Source: Gordonia spumicola (lineage in GTDB: Bacteria; Actinomycetota; Actinomycetes; Mycobacteriales; Mycobacteriaceae). Taken from it: a stretch of DNA of 64,000 nt. Location: assembly GCF_009932475.1 (NCBI RefSeq), contig NZ_BJOV01000005.1:1-64000 (forward strand), in the 5' to 3' direction. Positions within the stretch are counted from its first letter, which is position 1. Each line of letters begins with the position of its first letter. The notes below the pieces were generated by a model. It was given only the letters and a program-made list of their open reading frames with translations. It was not told the DNA's origin and did no database searches. The translations under genes were made by a program, and so were the position numbers. Below, one piece after another: positions 42,249 through 51,955 of this stretch.

Positions 42249-43934
42249 AGAACGGTGTCGGTGGTCGGTGCGGAGCGTCTGCCCGCGGAGGTGGACGTGC
42301 TCGTCGTCGGCTCCGGCGCGGCGGGGATGTCGGCGGCCATCACCGCCGCGGCCTCGGGGCTGACGACGGTGATCGTCGAGAAGTCCGAGCGGTGGGGCGG
42401 GACCACGGCGAGGTCCGGTGGCGGCGTATGGATTCCGGGCAATGAGGTGGTGAGCGCGAAGGCCCCCGCCGACTCGATCCGGGACGCCCGCACCTATCTG
42501 CACGCCTTGATCGGCGACGACGTCCCGCCCGAACTCATCGACGCCTACCTCGACCGGGGACCCGAGACCATCTCGTTCCTGAACCGCAACAGCGGGCTCG
42601 ATCTCGAATGGGTGCGCGGGTACAGCGACTACTTCCCCGAGCTGCCCGGCGGGCGGGCGTCGGGACGGTCGTGTGAGCCGAAGCCGTTCGACGTCCGCGC
42701 CATCGGCGACGACTTCGCCACGATGGAGCCCTTCTACACGCCGACACCGCTCAACGTGGTCGTGAAACAGTCCGACTACCGCTGGCTCAGCACCGGGCTG
42801 CGCCGGTGGCGCGGACCGGTCCGCATGCTGGCGGTCGGGGCGCGGACGTTCACCGCGAAGGCGCGTGGTCGAAAGCTCGTCGGCCTGGGAAACGCACTGG
42901 TCGCGTCGTTGATGGTCGGGCTGCAACGGCACGGTGTGCCCGTGCACCTCGGGGCGGCCCTCGACGGGTTGATCGCCGAGGGCGGCGTCGTCACCGGGGC
43001 CAGGGTGCGCGACGGCGACGGTGTCCGAGACATCGTCGTCACGCGCGGTGTGATCCTCGCGAGCGGCGGTTTCGACCACGATCGTGCGCTGCGCGCCGAG
43101 CATCATCGCCCACCCGCCGGGCCCGACTTGTCGCTCGGTGTGGTCACCAACACCGGCGACGGTCTTCGGGCGGCTATGTCGATCGGCGCGGACGCCGCCG
43201 TGCTCGACGACGCCTGGTGGGCTCCGTCGATTCCGCTGCCGCGCGGCCCGTGGTTCGCGCTGGCCGAACGGTCCCTGCCGCGCAGCATCATGGTCAACGC
43301 GCGAGGGGAGCGGTTCATGAACGAATCGCTTCCGTACGTCGAGGCGACGCACGCCATGTTCGGCGAGGGCTCGGGCGTCGCCGAGAACCTGCCCGCGTGG
43401 TTGGTGTTCGATCAGACCTACCGCAACCGTTACCTGTTCGCGGGCAAGCCCGCGCGCAGTCCGCTGCCGAAACGCTGGTTCGCCGAGGGTGCGCTGGTCA
43501 AGGCGGACACGATCACCGGTCTGGCAGTCGAGCTCGGTGTCCCCGAGGGGTCGCTCGAGGCGACGATCGATCGGTTCAACGGGTTCGCGCGCGCCGGCGT
43601 GGACGACGACTTCCACCGCGGCGAGTCGGCGTACGACCACTACTACGGCGACACCTCGAACAGTCCGAATCCGAGCCTCGGCGAGATCTCCACGGGCCCG
43701 TTCTACGCGGCGTCGATGGTTCCCGCGGACCTCGGCACCAAGGGCGGCGTGCGAATCGACGTGAACGCACGCGTGCTGCGGGCCGACGGAACGGTGATCG
43801 AGGGCCTGTACGCGGCGGGCAACGTCGCGGCCCCGGTCATGGGTCGCACGTATGCGGGCCCGGGCGCGACTATCGGTCCGGCGATGGTGTTCGGCCACGT
43901 CGCCGCGCTGGACGCAGCAGCACGCTCAGTGTGA
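42234..43934 (+). CDS. kstD: 3-ketosteroid delta(1)-dehydrogenase-like flavoprotein
   Basis: About 566 residues. FAD Rossmann motif VDVLVVGSGAAGMSAAITAAASG near the start, then GGTTARSGGGVWIPGNEV, typical of KstD. A tyrosine-rich RGYSDYFPELPGG and the C-terminal RTYAGPGATIGPAM (the Tyr-x-Gly-Pro-Gly signature of the family) match catalytic positions of characterised KstD enzymes. It would remove hydrogen from C1-C2 of ring A of 3-ketosteroids. The start is uncertain: ATG 42216, ATG 42234, or GTG 42255/42261 beyond the operator. The last 65 bases overlap mycP on the other strand. Confidence 0.82.
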   Translation: MRETVRTVSVVGAERLPAEVDVLVVGSGAAGMSAAITAAASGLTTVIVEKSERWGGTTARSGGGVWIPGNEVVSAKAPADSIRDARTYLHALIGDDVPPELIDAYLDRGPETISFLNRNSGLDLEWVRGYSDYFPELPGGRASGRSCEPKPFDVRAIGDDFATMEPFYTPTPLNVVVKQSDYRWLSTGLRRWRGPVRMLAVGARTFTAKARGRKLVGLGNALVASLMVGLQRHGVPVHLGAALDGLIAEGGVVTGARVRDGDGVRDIVVTRGVILASGGFDHDRALRAEHHRPPAGPDLSLGVVTNTGDGLRAAMSIGADAAVLDDAWWAPSIPLPRGPWFALAERSLPRSIMVNARGERFMNESLPYVEATHAMFGEGSGVAENLPAWLVFDQTYRNRYLFAGKPARSPLPKRWFAEGALVKADTITGLAVELGVPEGSLEATIDRFNGFARAGVDDDFHRGESAYDHYYGDTSNSPNPSLGEISTGPFYAASMVPADLGTKGGVRIDVNARVLRADGTVIEGLYAAGNVAAPVMGRTYAGPGATIGPAMVFGHVAALDAAARSV

Positions 43935-45132
43935 CGGCGGCGCACGCCAGGCCCGCGACCAGCAGGATTCGAGCGAGTCCGTCGTCCGCGGTGGTCGGTT
44001 GCGGGGGAGCGGCGACGCGTGTCGACCCGGGTTCGCGGGTTGCGGGGAGTTCGGCCGTGAGCGCGGCGACGGGATCGACGATGCCGCGTCCGACCGCGGC
44101 GTCGGACCCGCCGCCGTGCGCGGTCGCGATGATCCGGTCGACCACCTGCGCCGCCGTCAGTCCGGGGAACCGGGACCGGATCAGCGCGGCGGTCCCCGCG
44201 ACGTAGGGTGCGGCGTAGCTGGTGCCCGCCAGAGCGACGTCGCCGTCCGGTCCGGTGAGCGCGGTGATCGGGCCGGAGGGCGACAGGCCGACGACGTCGG
44301 TTCCGGGTGCGGCGACCGACACCCACGGCCCGCGGAGGGTGAACGGCGCGGCCGTCCCGTCCGACGACTGCGTCGCGCCGACCGCCAGGACCAGCGGGGA
44401 CAGTCGTGCCGGGGTGGCGACGGTCGACACGGGCTCGGTGACGACGTCGGGATTCTGCTCGCGGCACTCGGTGCCGTCGGACAGGTTGCCCGCCGCGACG
44501 ACGACTACGACGTCGCGTGCGGCGGCGACGCGGAGGGCGTCCCGGACCGCGTCGTCGCCGACCGTGGAGCCGGCGGGCAGACACGCCGTCTCGGACACGT
44601 TGATCACATCGGCGCCGAGGTCGACGGCCTTCCGGAGGGCCGAGGCCAACGTGGCGAGCGGGCCGTATCCGGCGCCGACCGCGGCCGTGTCCCGGTCGGA
44701 CGACTTCGCGCGGAACGCCCCGCTCGACTGCCGGATCGAGATGATCGTCGACTCGGGCGCCACGCCGACGTACGAATCGGCGGGTGACGGGCGGGCCGCG
44801 ATGATCCCGGCGACGAGTGTCCCGTGCATGTCGCAGTCGGTGAGGCCGTCGCCCGAGGCCACGTAGTCGCCGCCGCCGGTCAGGCCGGGCAGGCGCGGGT
44901 GCGGGGTGACACCGGTGTCGATGACGGCGACTCGTACTCCCGCTCCGCGACTGAATCGGTGCGCGCCGGTCAGGTCGAGGAGGTCGCTGCCCGGCGGCAT
45001 GCCCGTGAACCTGGACGCCGCCGGGCGCGCGCACCGCGCGAACTGTTCGGTGGCGGACGGTGGCTCGGCCGTCGCGGCGCCCGGATGGCACGCGATGAGG
45101 GCGATCGTCGCCGCGATCGTCGCCGCTCGCAT
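43870..45132 (-). CDS. mycP: Mycosin (type VII secretion subtilisin-like protease)
   Basis: 420 residues. Signal peptide (about 1-23), subtilase domain with Asp72 (VAVIDTGV), His103 (CDMHGTLVAG), oxyanion Asn216 (AAGN) and Ser305 (GTSYAAPY), and one C-terminal membrane helix (ARILLVAGLACAAVTLSVLL). Mycosins sit in the periplasm and stabilise the ESX membrane complex. The position before eccD and near rplM corresponds to mycP4 of ESX-4. Its ATG is 2 bases from the eccD stop. The 3' end overlaps kstD. eccB, which borders mycP4 in M. tuberculosis, is not here. Confidence 0.92.
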   Translation of the reverse strand: MRAATIAATIALIACHPGAATAEPPSATEQFARCARPAASRFTGMPPGSDLLDLTGAHRFSRGAGVRVAVIDTGVTPHPRLPGLTGGGDYVASGDGLTDCDMHGTLVAGIIAARPSPADSYVGVAPESTIISIRQSSGAFRAKSSDRDTAAVGAGYGPLATLASALRKAVDLGADVINVSETACLPAGSTVGDDAVRDALRVAAARDVVVVVAAGNLSDGTECREQNPDVVTEPVSTVATPARLSPLVLAVGATQSSDGTAAPFTLRGPWVSVAAPGTDVVGLSPSGPITALTGPDGDVALAGTSYAAPYVAGTAALIRSRFPGLTAAQVVDRIIATAHGGGSDAAVGRGIVDPVAALTAELPATREPGSTRVAAPPQPTTADDGLARILLVAGLACAAVTLSVLLRPARRRGRTPSPDR

Positions 45133-45133
45133 G

Positions 45134-46588
45134 TCACAGTTCGCGGACGAGGCGGTACGCGTCGAGCACCCACAGCAGCAGCGGGAGCATCGAGGCGAGG
45201 ACGAGGTAGTGGCCGATCTCCGCGGCCCTGACGTGCAGCGGCGAGAACTCGTGGTGCGCGGCGACGGTTCCCGCGACGAGCGCCGCCGCACCGACCACGA
45301 GCGCGGTGATCATCGCGGTGACGGCCGACGCCGCGTCGTCGGCGACGAGAGCGACCGCGAGCGGAGCGGCGATCGCGCAGGACGCGCCGCCCGCGATCAG
45401 CGTGGCCGACTGGATGCGGTCGGCGTGGACGCGGCCGCGCGCGAGGAGTGTCATCGCGACGACGGCGCAGAACACGACCACGACGCGAGTCGGATCGGCC
45501 GTCGCGGCGACGACGGTGCAGGTCGCGGTGGTGACTGTCGCTCCGGCGACCATGCCCGTCAGGTACGACGACGCGGCCGCCGAGCGTGCCGCGAGCGAGT
45601 CGAGGTCGCCGAGCGCCAGATCGGCGATGGCGCCAAGCGGGTCGTCGCGTTCGGGTCCGAGGGCGTCGACGCCGTCGACGGTCGACCGCTGCGAGCCGAC
45701 GTCGCCGATCGGTGGCGGCGAGGCGGGGACCGGCGGCAACGGGAGTCGTGCCGCCGCGATCGCGACCCGTGCGGCGACCATCAGGACGCCGACTCCGAGC
45801 GCCGCGCCGATCGCCGCGACCGATACGAGCGGCATGCTCCACCGTGCGTCGACGACGCCGACCGCGGCCGCGGTGAGCCCCGTGGTCGCGATCGCGGTGT
45901 GGGCGGCGAGCAGTGTCCCGGTGCCGCGGCAGCCGATCACGGCGACGGTCGCCGCGGCGATGCCCGCGAGCGCGAGGCGTGAGCCTCCGCTCGTCCCGAA
46001 CGTGAACCCGGCCGCGGCGGCGAACACCGAAGCCGCCATCGAGAACGTAGCCGAGGTGCGGGGATCCGATCCGAGACGGTCGCCGACCAGCGCCGCGACG
46101 AGCAGGACCGCGGCCGCCACGCCCGCGATCAGGGTCGGAGTCGAATCGCCGCGGATCGCGGCCACCGCACCGGCCGTCGACGACGCGCACGCCGCGACGA
46201 CCGCGACGCCGTACGCCGTCCACCGCGCCGACATCGCGGTCCACGGCGAGCGCGTATCGGCCGTCAACGCGGCGACACCGGCGACCACGTCGTCGACCGT
46301 CGGACGCGGAACCGCGGGCGGATCGTCCGTCAGGATGAGCAGGTCGCCGTCGTGTACATCGTTGTCGCGCAACGACTCCGACGGCGAGAGGACGTCGCCG
46401 CCGATCCGGGCGAGAGTCCAGCACGCCGCCGCCGTCCCCGGCGCTTCGCGAGGCGCCTCGTCCACCCGCAGGAGGGCGAGCACATCCGGCATCAGCGACG
46501 TGAGCGGCATGCTCGCGGGCACCGCCAGATCGACCTGCGTGCGTCCCCCGACGACCGAAATTCGGACCGATCCCGTTGCAACGGTCAT
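45134..46588 (-). CDS. eccD: Type VII secretion integral membrane protein EccD
   Basis: 484 residues. A cytosolic ubiquitin-like domain at residues 1-90 (VRISVVGGRTQVDLAVPASMPLTSLMPDVLALL) is followed by about eleven hydrophobic spans, the EccD pattern. EccD lines the ESX inner-membrane pore beside EccC. The ATG at 46588 gives the natural N-terminus. It is divergent from eccC across 111 bases and continues into mycP, as in ESX-4 (Rv3448). Confidence 0.92.
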   Translation of the reverse strand: MTVATGSVRISVVGGRTQVDLAVPASMPLTSLMPDVLALLRVDEAPREAPGTAAACWTLARIGGDVLSPSESLRDNDVHDGDLLILTDDPPAVPRPTVDDVVAGVAALTADTRSPWTAMSARWTAYGVAVVAACASSTAGAVAAIRGDSTPTLIAGVAAAVLLVAALVGDRLGSDPRTSATFSMAASVFAAAAGFTFGTSGGSRLALAGIAAATVAVIGCRGTGTLLAAHTAIATTGLTAAAVGVVDARWSMPLVSVAAIGAALGVGVLMVAARVAIAAARLPLPPVPASPPPIGDVGSQRSTVDGVDALGPERDDPLGAIADLALGDLDSLAARSAAASSYLTGMVAGATVTTATCTVVAATADPTRVVVVFCAVVAMTLLARGRVHADRIQSATLIAGGASCAIAAPLAVALVADDAASAVTAMITALVVGAAALVAGTVAAHHEFSPLHVRAAEIGHYLVLASMLPLLLWVLDAYRLVREL

Positions 46589-46699
46589 TTTACGTAATCC
46601 TCCCCCGAGGTTCTGATACAACCGATCCCATCGCCGCGAGGCGAGGTGACGTCGACATAACCACGCCGACGTGACCGCAGTGGGGGATTCGGGGGAATC

Positions 46700-49600
46700 A
46701 TGAGAACTGCGAATATCGGGGACTGGTCCGCGACGATCGGGCATCGACGGCGTCCGCGCGCGTCGCGGCCGGCGGTCGGGCCGGGCGACCTGCAGGTGTC
46801 TGGCCCGCCCGAGCTCGCCAGGACCGTGCCGCAGAGCCTGCTGTTGAGGCTTCTGCCTGCGGTGATGGTGGTCGCTGTGGTCGGAATGATCGCCATGATG
46901 GCGGTGACGGGAGGGCGGACGGCGTTCGCGAACCCGTTGTTCCTGATGTTCCCGCTGATGATGCTGATGTCGATGGTCGGCATGGTGGCGTCGAGCGGAC
47001 GCGGCGGACCGGCGCGGGCCGCGGAGGTCAACGAGGACCGCAAGGACTATCTCCGCCACCTTGGTCAGGTCCGGTCGCGTGCGGACGCCGTCGTGGCGGC
47101 CCAACGCGCGGAAGCGGAGTGGAACCATCCCGATCCGCGCGCGGTCGCGTCGTTGATCGGATCGGACCGCATGTGGGAACGACGCCCCGTCGACGACGAC
47201 TTCGTCGACGTTCGCGTCGGGATCGGCGTCCACCGGCTGGAGGGCGATCTGCAGCCGCCGGAGTCGCCGCCGGCCGACGATGTGGAACCGGTGTCGGCGG
47301 TCGCGCTGCGACGGTTCGTGCAGGCGCGGTCGGCCGTGCCCGACATGCCGACGGCCGTCGCACTTCGCGGATTTCCGGCCATCGGCGTCTCCGGAGCGCA
47401 CACGGAGGTCAACTCGCTGATCAGGGCGATGATCTGTCGACTCGTCGTCCAGCACGGGCCGGACCATCTCGGGCTGGCGTTCGTGGTCGACGACCCCGTC
47501 GCGCCGGAGTGGGACTGGGCCAAATGGCTGCCTCACGTCGGACATCCGACGCGCACGGACGGGCTCGGGGCGTCGCGGATGATCTACCGCTCACTCACCG
47601 ACCTGGAGGACGACCTCGCCGACGTGCTCGCCGAGCGGGCCAGATTCTCGCGGACCGAGCCCGACAGCGGAGTCCGCCACTACGTGATCGTGGTCGGCGG
47701 CGGTGTCGTGACCGGCGACGAAGAACTGTCGACGGGCGCCGGGCTGGACGGGGTGAGCGTCGTCGAGCTCGGATCGGCGATCGACTCGATCGCGTCCAGG
47801 CGTGGACTGTCGCTGGTCGTGGAGGCCGGACGTCTGTGCGCCCGAACGGAGGCCGGTCTGGAGGAGTTCGCGGTCGCCGACACCTGCGACGTGGTGGTGG
47901 CAGAGTCGATCGCGCGCCGCCTCGCGCGGTTCCGGCCGGTCACGTTCGGCGCCATCGCCGACCTGGACACGCCGCTCACCGCACGCGATCCGGGACTGCC
48001 CGCGCTGCTCGGCGTGGCCGACGCGGGGATGTTCGCGCCCGGATCGGAATGGACCGGCCGTCGCGGCGCCGACCGACTGCGCGTGCCGATCGGCTACACC
48101 AGCGCGGGCGAGCCCGTCCACCTCGATCTGAAGGAGAGCGCACACGGCGGGATGGGTCCCCACGGGCTGTGCGTCGGAGCCACCGGCAGTGGGAAGTCGG
48201 AGCTGTTGAGGACGCTCGTCCTCGGGTTGATCGCGACGCATTCACCGGACGAACTGAACCTCGTCCTCGTCGACTTCAAGGGCGGCGCGACGTTCCTCGG
48301 CCTCGAATCGCGCCACGTCGCGGCCGTCATCACCAATCTCGAGGCCGAACTGGAACTCGTCGACCGGATGGCCGACGCCCTGTCCGGCGAACTGCATCGT
48401 CGCCAAGAGGTGCTGCGGGCGGCGGGCAACTTCGCGAACGTCACGGACTACGAGCGGGCCCGAAGCAACGGGGCCGACCTGCCTGCGATGCCCGCGCTGG
48501 TCGTCGTGGTCGACGAGTTCTCCGAACTGCTCGCGCAGAAGCCCGACTTCGCCGAGCTGTTCGTCGCGATCGGCAGGCTCGGCCGGTCGTTGCACATCCA
48601 CCTGCTCCTGGCATCGCAACGGTTGGAGGAGGGCAGGCTCCGCGGCCTCGACAGTCATCTGTCGTATCGAATCGGCCTGAAGACGTTCTCCGCCAGTGAA
48701 TCTCGCACCGTGCTCGGCGTCCCCGACGCCTATCACCTGCCGAGCGAACCGGGTGCGGCGTACCTCAAATGCGATTCGGCGACCCCGATCCGATTCCGCA
48801 GTTCGTACGTCTCCGGACCGTATCGACCGCCGGTGGACGCCGTCGGCGCGACGCCCGAGTTCGGCGGCGCGGTGACCCTCTTGCGGGCCGACACCGTCGT
48901 CGACCTGCCCGCGGTGGACGAGACAGACTCGGAGGAGACCACCGGTCCGAGCGTGCTCGACACGCTCGTCGGACGTCTCGCCGGGCACGGCTCTCACCCG
49001 CACCGCGTCTGGCTGCCGCCGTTGGCCTCGTCGGTCCTGCTCGACGACGTCCCGCCCGTAGATCCGGCCCCGCTCACGGCGGCGATCGGCGTCGTCGACC
49101 GGCCCTACGATCAGCGTCGTGACGCGCTGCGGGTGGACCTGTCGGGCAGCGGCGGGCACGTCGCGATCGTCGGCGGACCGAAGTCGGGGAAGTCGACGGC
49201 GCTGCGCACCGTGATCTGCGCGCTCGCCCGGACCCATCCGCCGTCGCGGGTGTCGTTCTACTGCCTGGACTTCGGCGGCGGCGGACTGGCGGGACTCACC
49301 GAGCTGCCGCACGTCGGCGGCGTGGCCCCGCGCAACAGACGCGACGCGGTACGGCGGACGATCGCCGAGGTCACGGCGGTGCTCGGTTCCAGGGAGGCGG
49401 CGTTCACCGATCTCGGCGTCGGATCGATGGCCGACTACCGTGCGGCCGGGCCGCACGCCGACGACCCGCACGGCGACGTGTTCCTCGTGGTCGACGGGTA
49501 CGGCGTCCTCCGCAACGACTTCGAGGAACTCGACGAACAGATCGTCGATCTCGTGACGCGCGGATTGTCGTACGGGGTCCACGTCATGGTCACGGCGGGC

Positions 49601-50560
49601 CGGTGGGCGGAGATCCGGCCTGCCGTGAAGGACCTGATCGGCACCCGGGTCGAACTCAAACTCGGCGACGCCCTCGACTCCGAGATCGATCGCCGCGCCG
49701 CGGTCACCGTGCCGGCGGACAGGCCCGGACGCGGTATCACGGCTGACAGTCTGCACATGTTGATCGCGTTGCCGAGCACGGACGGCGTGCGCGGCGGCCG
49801 ACCCGTTCCGCGGGTGCGGACATTGACCACTCGCCTGACCCCCGACGAGTTCGTCGTCGGCGACCTGGCGTCGTCGCAGGTCGCGCTCGGTCTGGCCGAA
49901 TCGGATCTGAAGCCGTACGTCGTCGACTTCGCACGGGAACCTCACCTGTTGGTGGTCGGCGACGCCGAATGCGGGAAGACCTCGGCGATGCGCGTGGTGA
50001 TCGACGGAATCGTCGCCCGGTCGTCGCCCGCCGAGGCGAAGGTCGTGCTCGTCGACTTCCGTCGGTCGTTGCTCGGCGTCGTCGACGACGAGCACCTCGG
50101 CGGATACGCCAGTTCCCTGCGGACCGCGGCGCCGATGATGACCGAACTCGCGCAGCATCTCGCGGGCCGACTGCCGGGGGACGACGTCACGGCCGACCAA
50201 CTGCGCGAACGCAGTTGGTGGTCGGGACCCGACGTCTACCTGGTGATCGACGACTACGACCTGGTCGCCACCTCGTCCGGCAACCCGCTGACACCGTTGC
50301 TCGAACTGCTCGGGCACGCCCGCGACATCGGGTTCCGAGTGATCCTCGCCAGACGGTCGGGAGGCATCGGGCGCGCACTGTTCGACCCGTTCATCAACCG
50401 GATGCGCGACCTCTCGTGCGATGTCCTGCTGATGGCGGGCGACCCCGACGAGGGCTACATCGTCGGCAGGCACCGGATGCAGCGGTTCGGCGTCGGACGC
50501 GGAGAGTACGTCTCGCGGAGTCGTCCGGCCGACACGGTGCAGGTGGTGGCGCCGGAATGA
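46700..50560 (+). CDS. eccC: Type VII secretion ATPase EccC
   Basis: 1286 residues, a single-chain FtsK/SpoIIIE ATPase. Two membrane helices (about 54-75 and 78-100) follow an N-terminal segment. Three ATPase domains carry GATGSGKSE (about 493), GGPKSGKST (about 825) and GDAECGKTS (about 1088), all three with intact Walker A lysines; Walker B VVVVDEF is in domain 1. It is the substrate-binding motor of the ESX system. The gene is unsplit, as in ESX-4 rather than ESX-1. The ATG has GGGGGAA upstream; the next gene overlaps its stop. Confidence 0.95.
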   Translation: MRTANIGDWSATIGHRRRPRASRPAVGPGDLQVSGPPELARTVPQSLLLRLLPAVMVVAVVGMIAMMAVTGGRTAFANPLFLMFPLMMLMSMVGMVASSGRGGPARAAEVNEDRKDYLRHLGQVRSRADAVVAAQRAEAEWNHPDPRAVASLIGSDRMWERRPVDDDFVDVRVGIGVHRLEGDLQPPESPPADDVEPVSAVALRRFVQARSAVPDMPTAVALRGFPAIGVSGAHTEVNSLIRAMICRLVVQHGPDHLGLAFVVDDPVAPEWDWAKWLPHVGHPTRTDGLGASRMIYRSLTDLEDDLADVLAERARFSRTEPDSGVRHYVIVVGGGVVTGDEELSTGAGLDGVSVVELGSAIDSIASRRGLSLVVEAGRLCARTEAGLEEFAVADTCDVVVAESIARRLARFRPVTFGAIADLDTPLTARDPGLPALLGVADAGMFAPGSEWTGRRGADRLRVPIGYTSAGEPVHLDLKESAHGGMGPHGLCVGATGSGKSELLRTLVLGLIATHSPDELNLVLVDFKGGATFLGLESRHVAAVITNLEAELELVDRMADALSGELHRRQEVLRAAGNFANVTDYERARSNGADLPAMPALVVVVDEFSELLAQKPDFAELFVAIGRLGRSLHIHLLLASQRLEEGRLRGLDSHLSYRIGLKTFSASESRTVLGVPDAYHLPSEPGAAYLKCDSATPIRFRSSYVSGPYRPPVDAVGATPEFGGAVTLLRADTVVDLPAVDETDSEETTGPSVLDTLVGRLAGHGSHPHRVWLPPLASSVLLDDVPPVDPAPLTAAIGVVDRPYDQRRDALRVDLSGSGGHVAIVGGPKSGKSTALRTVICALARTHPPSRVSFYCLDFGGGGLAGLTELPHVGGVAPRNRRDAVRRTIAEVTAVLGSREAAFTDLGVGSMADYRAAGPHADDPHGDVFLVVDGYGVLRNDFEELDEQIVDLVTRGLSYGVHVMVTAGRWAEIRPAVKDLIGTRVELKLGDALDSEIDRRAAVTVPADRPGRGITADSLHMLIALPSTDGVRGGRPVPRVRTLTTRLTPDEFVVGDLASSQVALGLAESDLKPYVVDFAREPHLLVVGDAECGKTSAMRVVIDGIVARSSPAEAKVVLVDFRRSLLGVVDDEHLGGYASSLRTAAPMMTELAQHLAGRLPGDDVTADQLRERSWWSGPDVYLVIDDYDLVATSSGNPLTPLLELLGHARDIGFRVILARRSGGIGRALFDPFINRMRDLSCDVLLMAGDPDEGYIVGRHRMQRFGVGRGEYVSRSRPADTVQVVAPE

Positions 50561-51705
50561 ACGGTCTGGTCGTGGTCGGGGCAGTCGACCTCGCCTACGG
50601 GGAGCACGATTCTGTCGTCGCCGATCTGCTGGAACGGATCGACAGTCCGACGCGGCCCGCGTGCCCGGTCGGGGCGGGCCGGACCGTGGTGCATCCGACG
50701 ACGTGGGGCCGACGTCGGGTGGCGGCGGTGGTGCGCGCCACCGGCGCGTCCGACGGTGTGCCCCGCGCGATCGCGATCGCCCGGAGCCACGCGGACGCGA
50801 CGATCACGAGGTGCGCCGTCGTCGAGACGTGCCTGCTGCCGGACACCGGCGGCCATTGGGCGGTGCACGCCGTGTGCCGGCGAGCGGGGGAGTGGACGAT
50901 CGAGTCCACCCTCGTCGATCTGCCGTCCGACGCGCCGACGGCGTGGGCGTCGCTGATCGGATCGGCCGACATCGCGGTGATCGACGGCGCGGATGACGGG
51001 CGGATCGAGGCGGCGCTCACGTCGTTGCCCAGCCCGGCCGGCGGGACTGTCCGTGCCGATCGGGCCCTCGTGGCACGGTACGGCGGCGTTCGACGATCGC
51101 TCCGCGCGGACATCGACGCGGCGCTCGCGCCTCCTCCCGAACCGGCGCCGAGCGGTCGTCGACGCCTGGCGGTGGCCGCGGTCGTCGCGGGAGTGCTGGC
51201 GCTCGGCGTCGCATGGGCCGCCGTGCGGGAACACCCGGCCCTGGCGGCCGCGGTCCGCGCCGAGCGCGTCGGGGGCGTCGTCGTCGACATCCCCGGCGAC
51301 TGGCGACGCAGCGAGCTCGACGACCGCCGCGTCGACGGATCCGGCACACGAGCGGTGTTCGCCGATCCCGACGACGGCAGTCGGATCGTCGTGGTCGTGA
51401 CGCCGCTGCGGGCCGGGTCGAGCCGGGACTCCGTGGCAGTCAGTCTGCGCAATCGTCTCGCCCAACGCGGCGACGACGTGGTCCGCGAGTTCTCCGCCGA
51501 CGCGTCGTACGCGGGTCGCAGCGTCATCGCCTACCGCGAGACGCCCGCCTCCGGCTCGTCGATCGCGTGGTACGTCCACGTCGCCGGGGATCGGCAGGTC
51601 AGCATCGGCTGCCAACGAGGCACCGGCGACGTTCCCATCGACGACGCCTGCGCAGGCGCGGTCCGCAGCCTCGATCCGGGACCAGAGCCGTCTAGTGGGG
51701 GTTGA
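50557..51705 (+). CDS. Type VII secretion-associated protein (Rv3446c-like)
   Basis: 382 residues. The first 195 residues form an alpha/beta domain (NGLVVVGAVDLAYGEHDSVVADLLERIDSP), one membrane helix follows (about 203-222, RLAVAAVVAGVLALGVAWAA), then a C-terminal extracytoplasmic domain with a VVVDIPGDWRR start and two cysteines. This is the family of T7SS-associated proteins that follow eccC in ESX-4. The ATG overlaps the eccC stop, so the two are co-translated. Function unknown. Confidence 0.85.
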   Translation: MNGLVVVGAVDLAYGEHDSVVADLLERIDSPTRPACPVGAGRTVVHPTTWGRRRVAAVVRATGASDGVPRAIAIARSHADATITRCAVVETCLLPDTGGHWAVHAVCRRAGEWTIESTLVDLPSDAPTAWASLIGSADIAVIDGADDGRIEAALTSLPSPAGGTVRADRALVARYGGVRRSLRADIDAALAPPPEPAPSGRRRLAVAAVVAGVLALGVAWAAVREHPALAAAVRAERVGGVVVDIPGDWRRSELDDRRVDGSGTRAVFADPDDGSRIVVVVTPLRAGSSRDSVAVSLRNRLAQRGDDVVREFSADASYAGRSVIAYRETPASGSSIAWYVHVAGDRQVSIGCQRGTGDVPIDDACAGAVRSLDPGPEPSSGG

Positions 51706-51719
51706 CAATGATGTCTAGT
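51690..51719. promoter_or_regulatory. Direct repeats upstream of the HicAB genes
   Basis: gtctagt at 51690-51696 and 51713-51719, 23 bases apart, each followed by a GGG-rich tail (10 of 12 bases shared). TTGACA lies at 51702-51707. HicB proteins usually repress their own operon, so these may be the operator and -35. The upstream part overlaps the end of the T7SS gene. Confidence 0.4.
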
Positions 51720-51736
51720 CTGGGATTGACGGACCT

Positions 51737-51955
51737 GTGACCACGAGGTATGAAGTGATCAGGAAGATCGCGCGTGCCGCGGCCCGCGAGGGACTCGACT
51801 GGCGTCTTGACCGAGAAGGCGGGAAGCATTCGATCTACAAACTCGATGGGCTGTCGATTCCGATCGGCCGACACAAGGGTGAGATCGGCGCTCGGTACGC
51901 CGAGATGATCTACCGAGAATGCGAAGTCAAGTTGGGGAAGGGGTGGTGGCGATGA
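51737..51955 (+). CDS. hicA: HicA-family mRNA interferase toxin
   Basis: 72 residues, a double-stranded RNA-binding-like fold. GGKHSIYKL carries the catalytic histidine in its G-x-x-H setting; the strand IPIGRHKGEIG follows as in HicA. HicA proteins cleave mRNA when free of HicB. GTG 51737 is the start. The stop overlaps the HicB start (ATGA). Confidence 0.87.
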   Translation: MTTRYEVIRKIARAAAREGLDWRLDREGGKHSIYKLDGLSIPIGRHKGEIGARYAEMIYRECEVKLGKGWWR

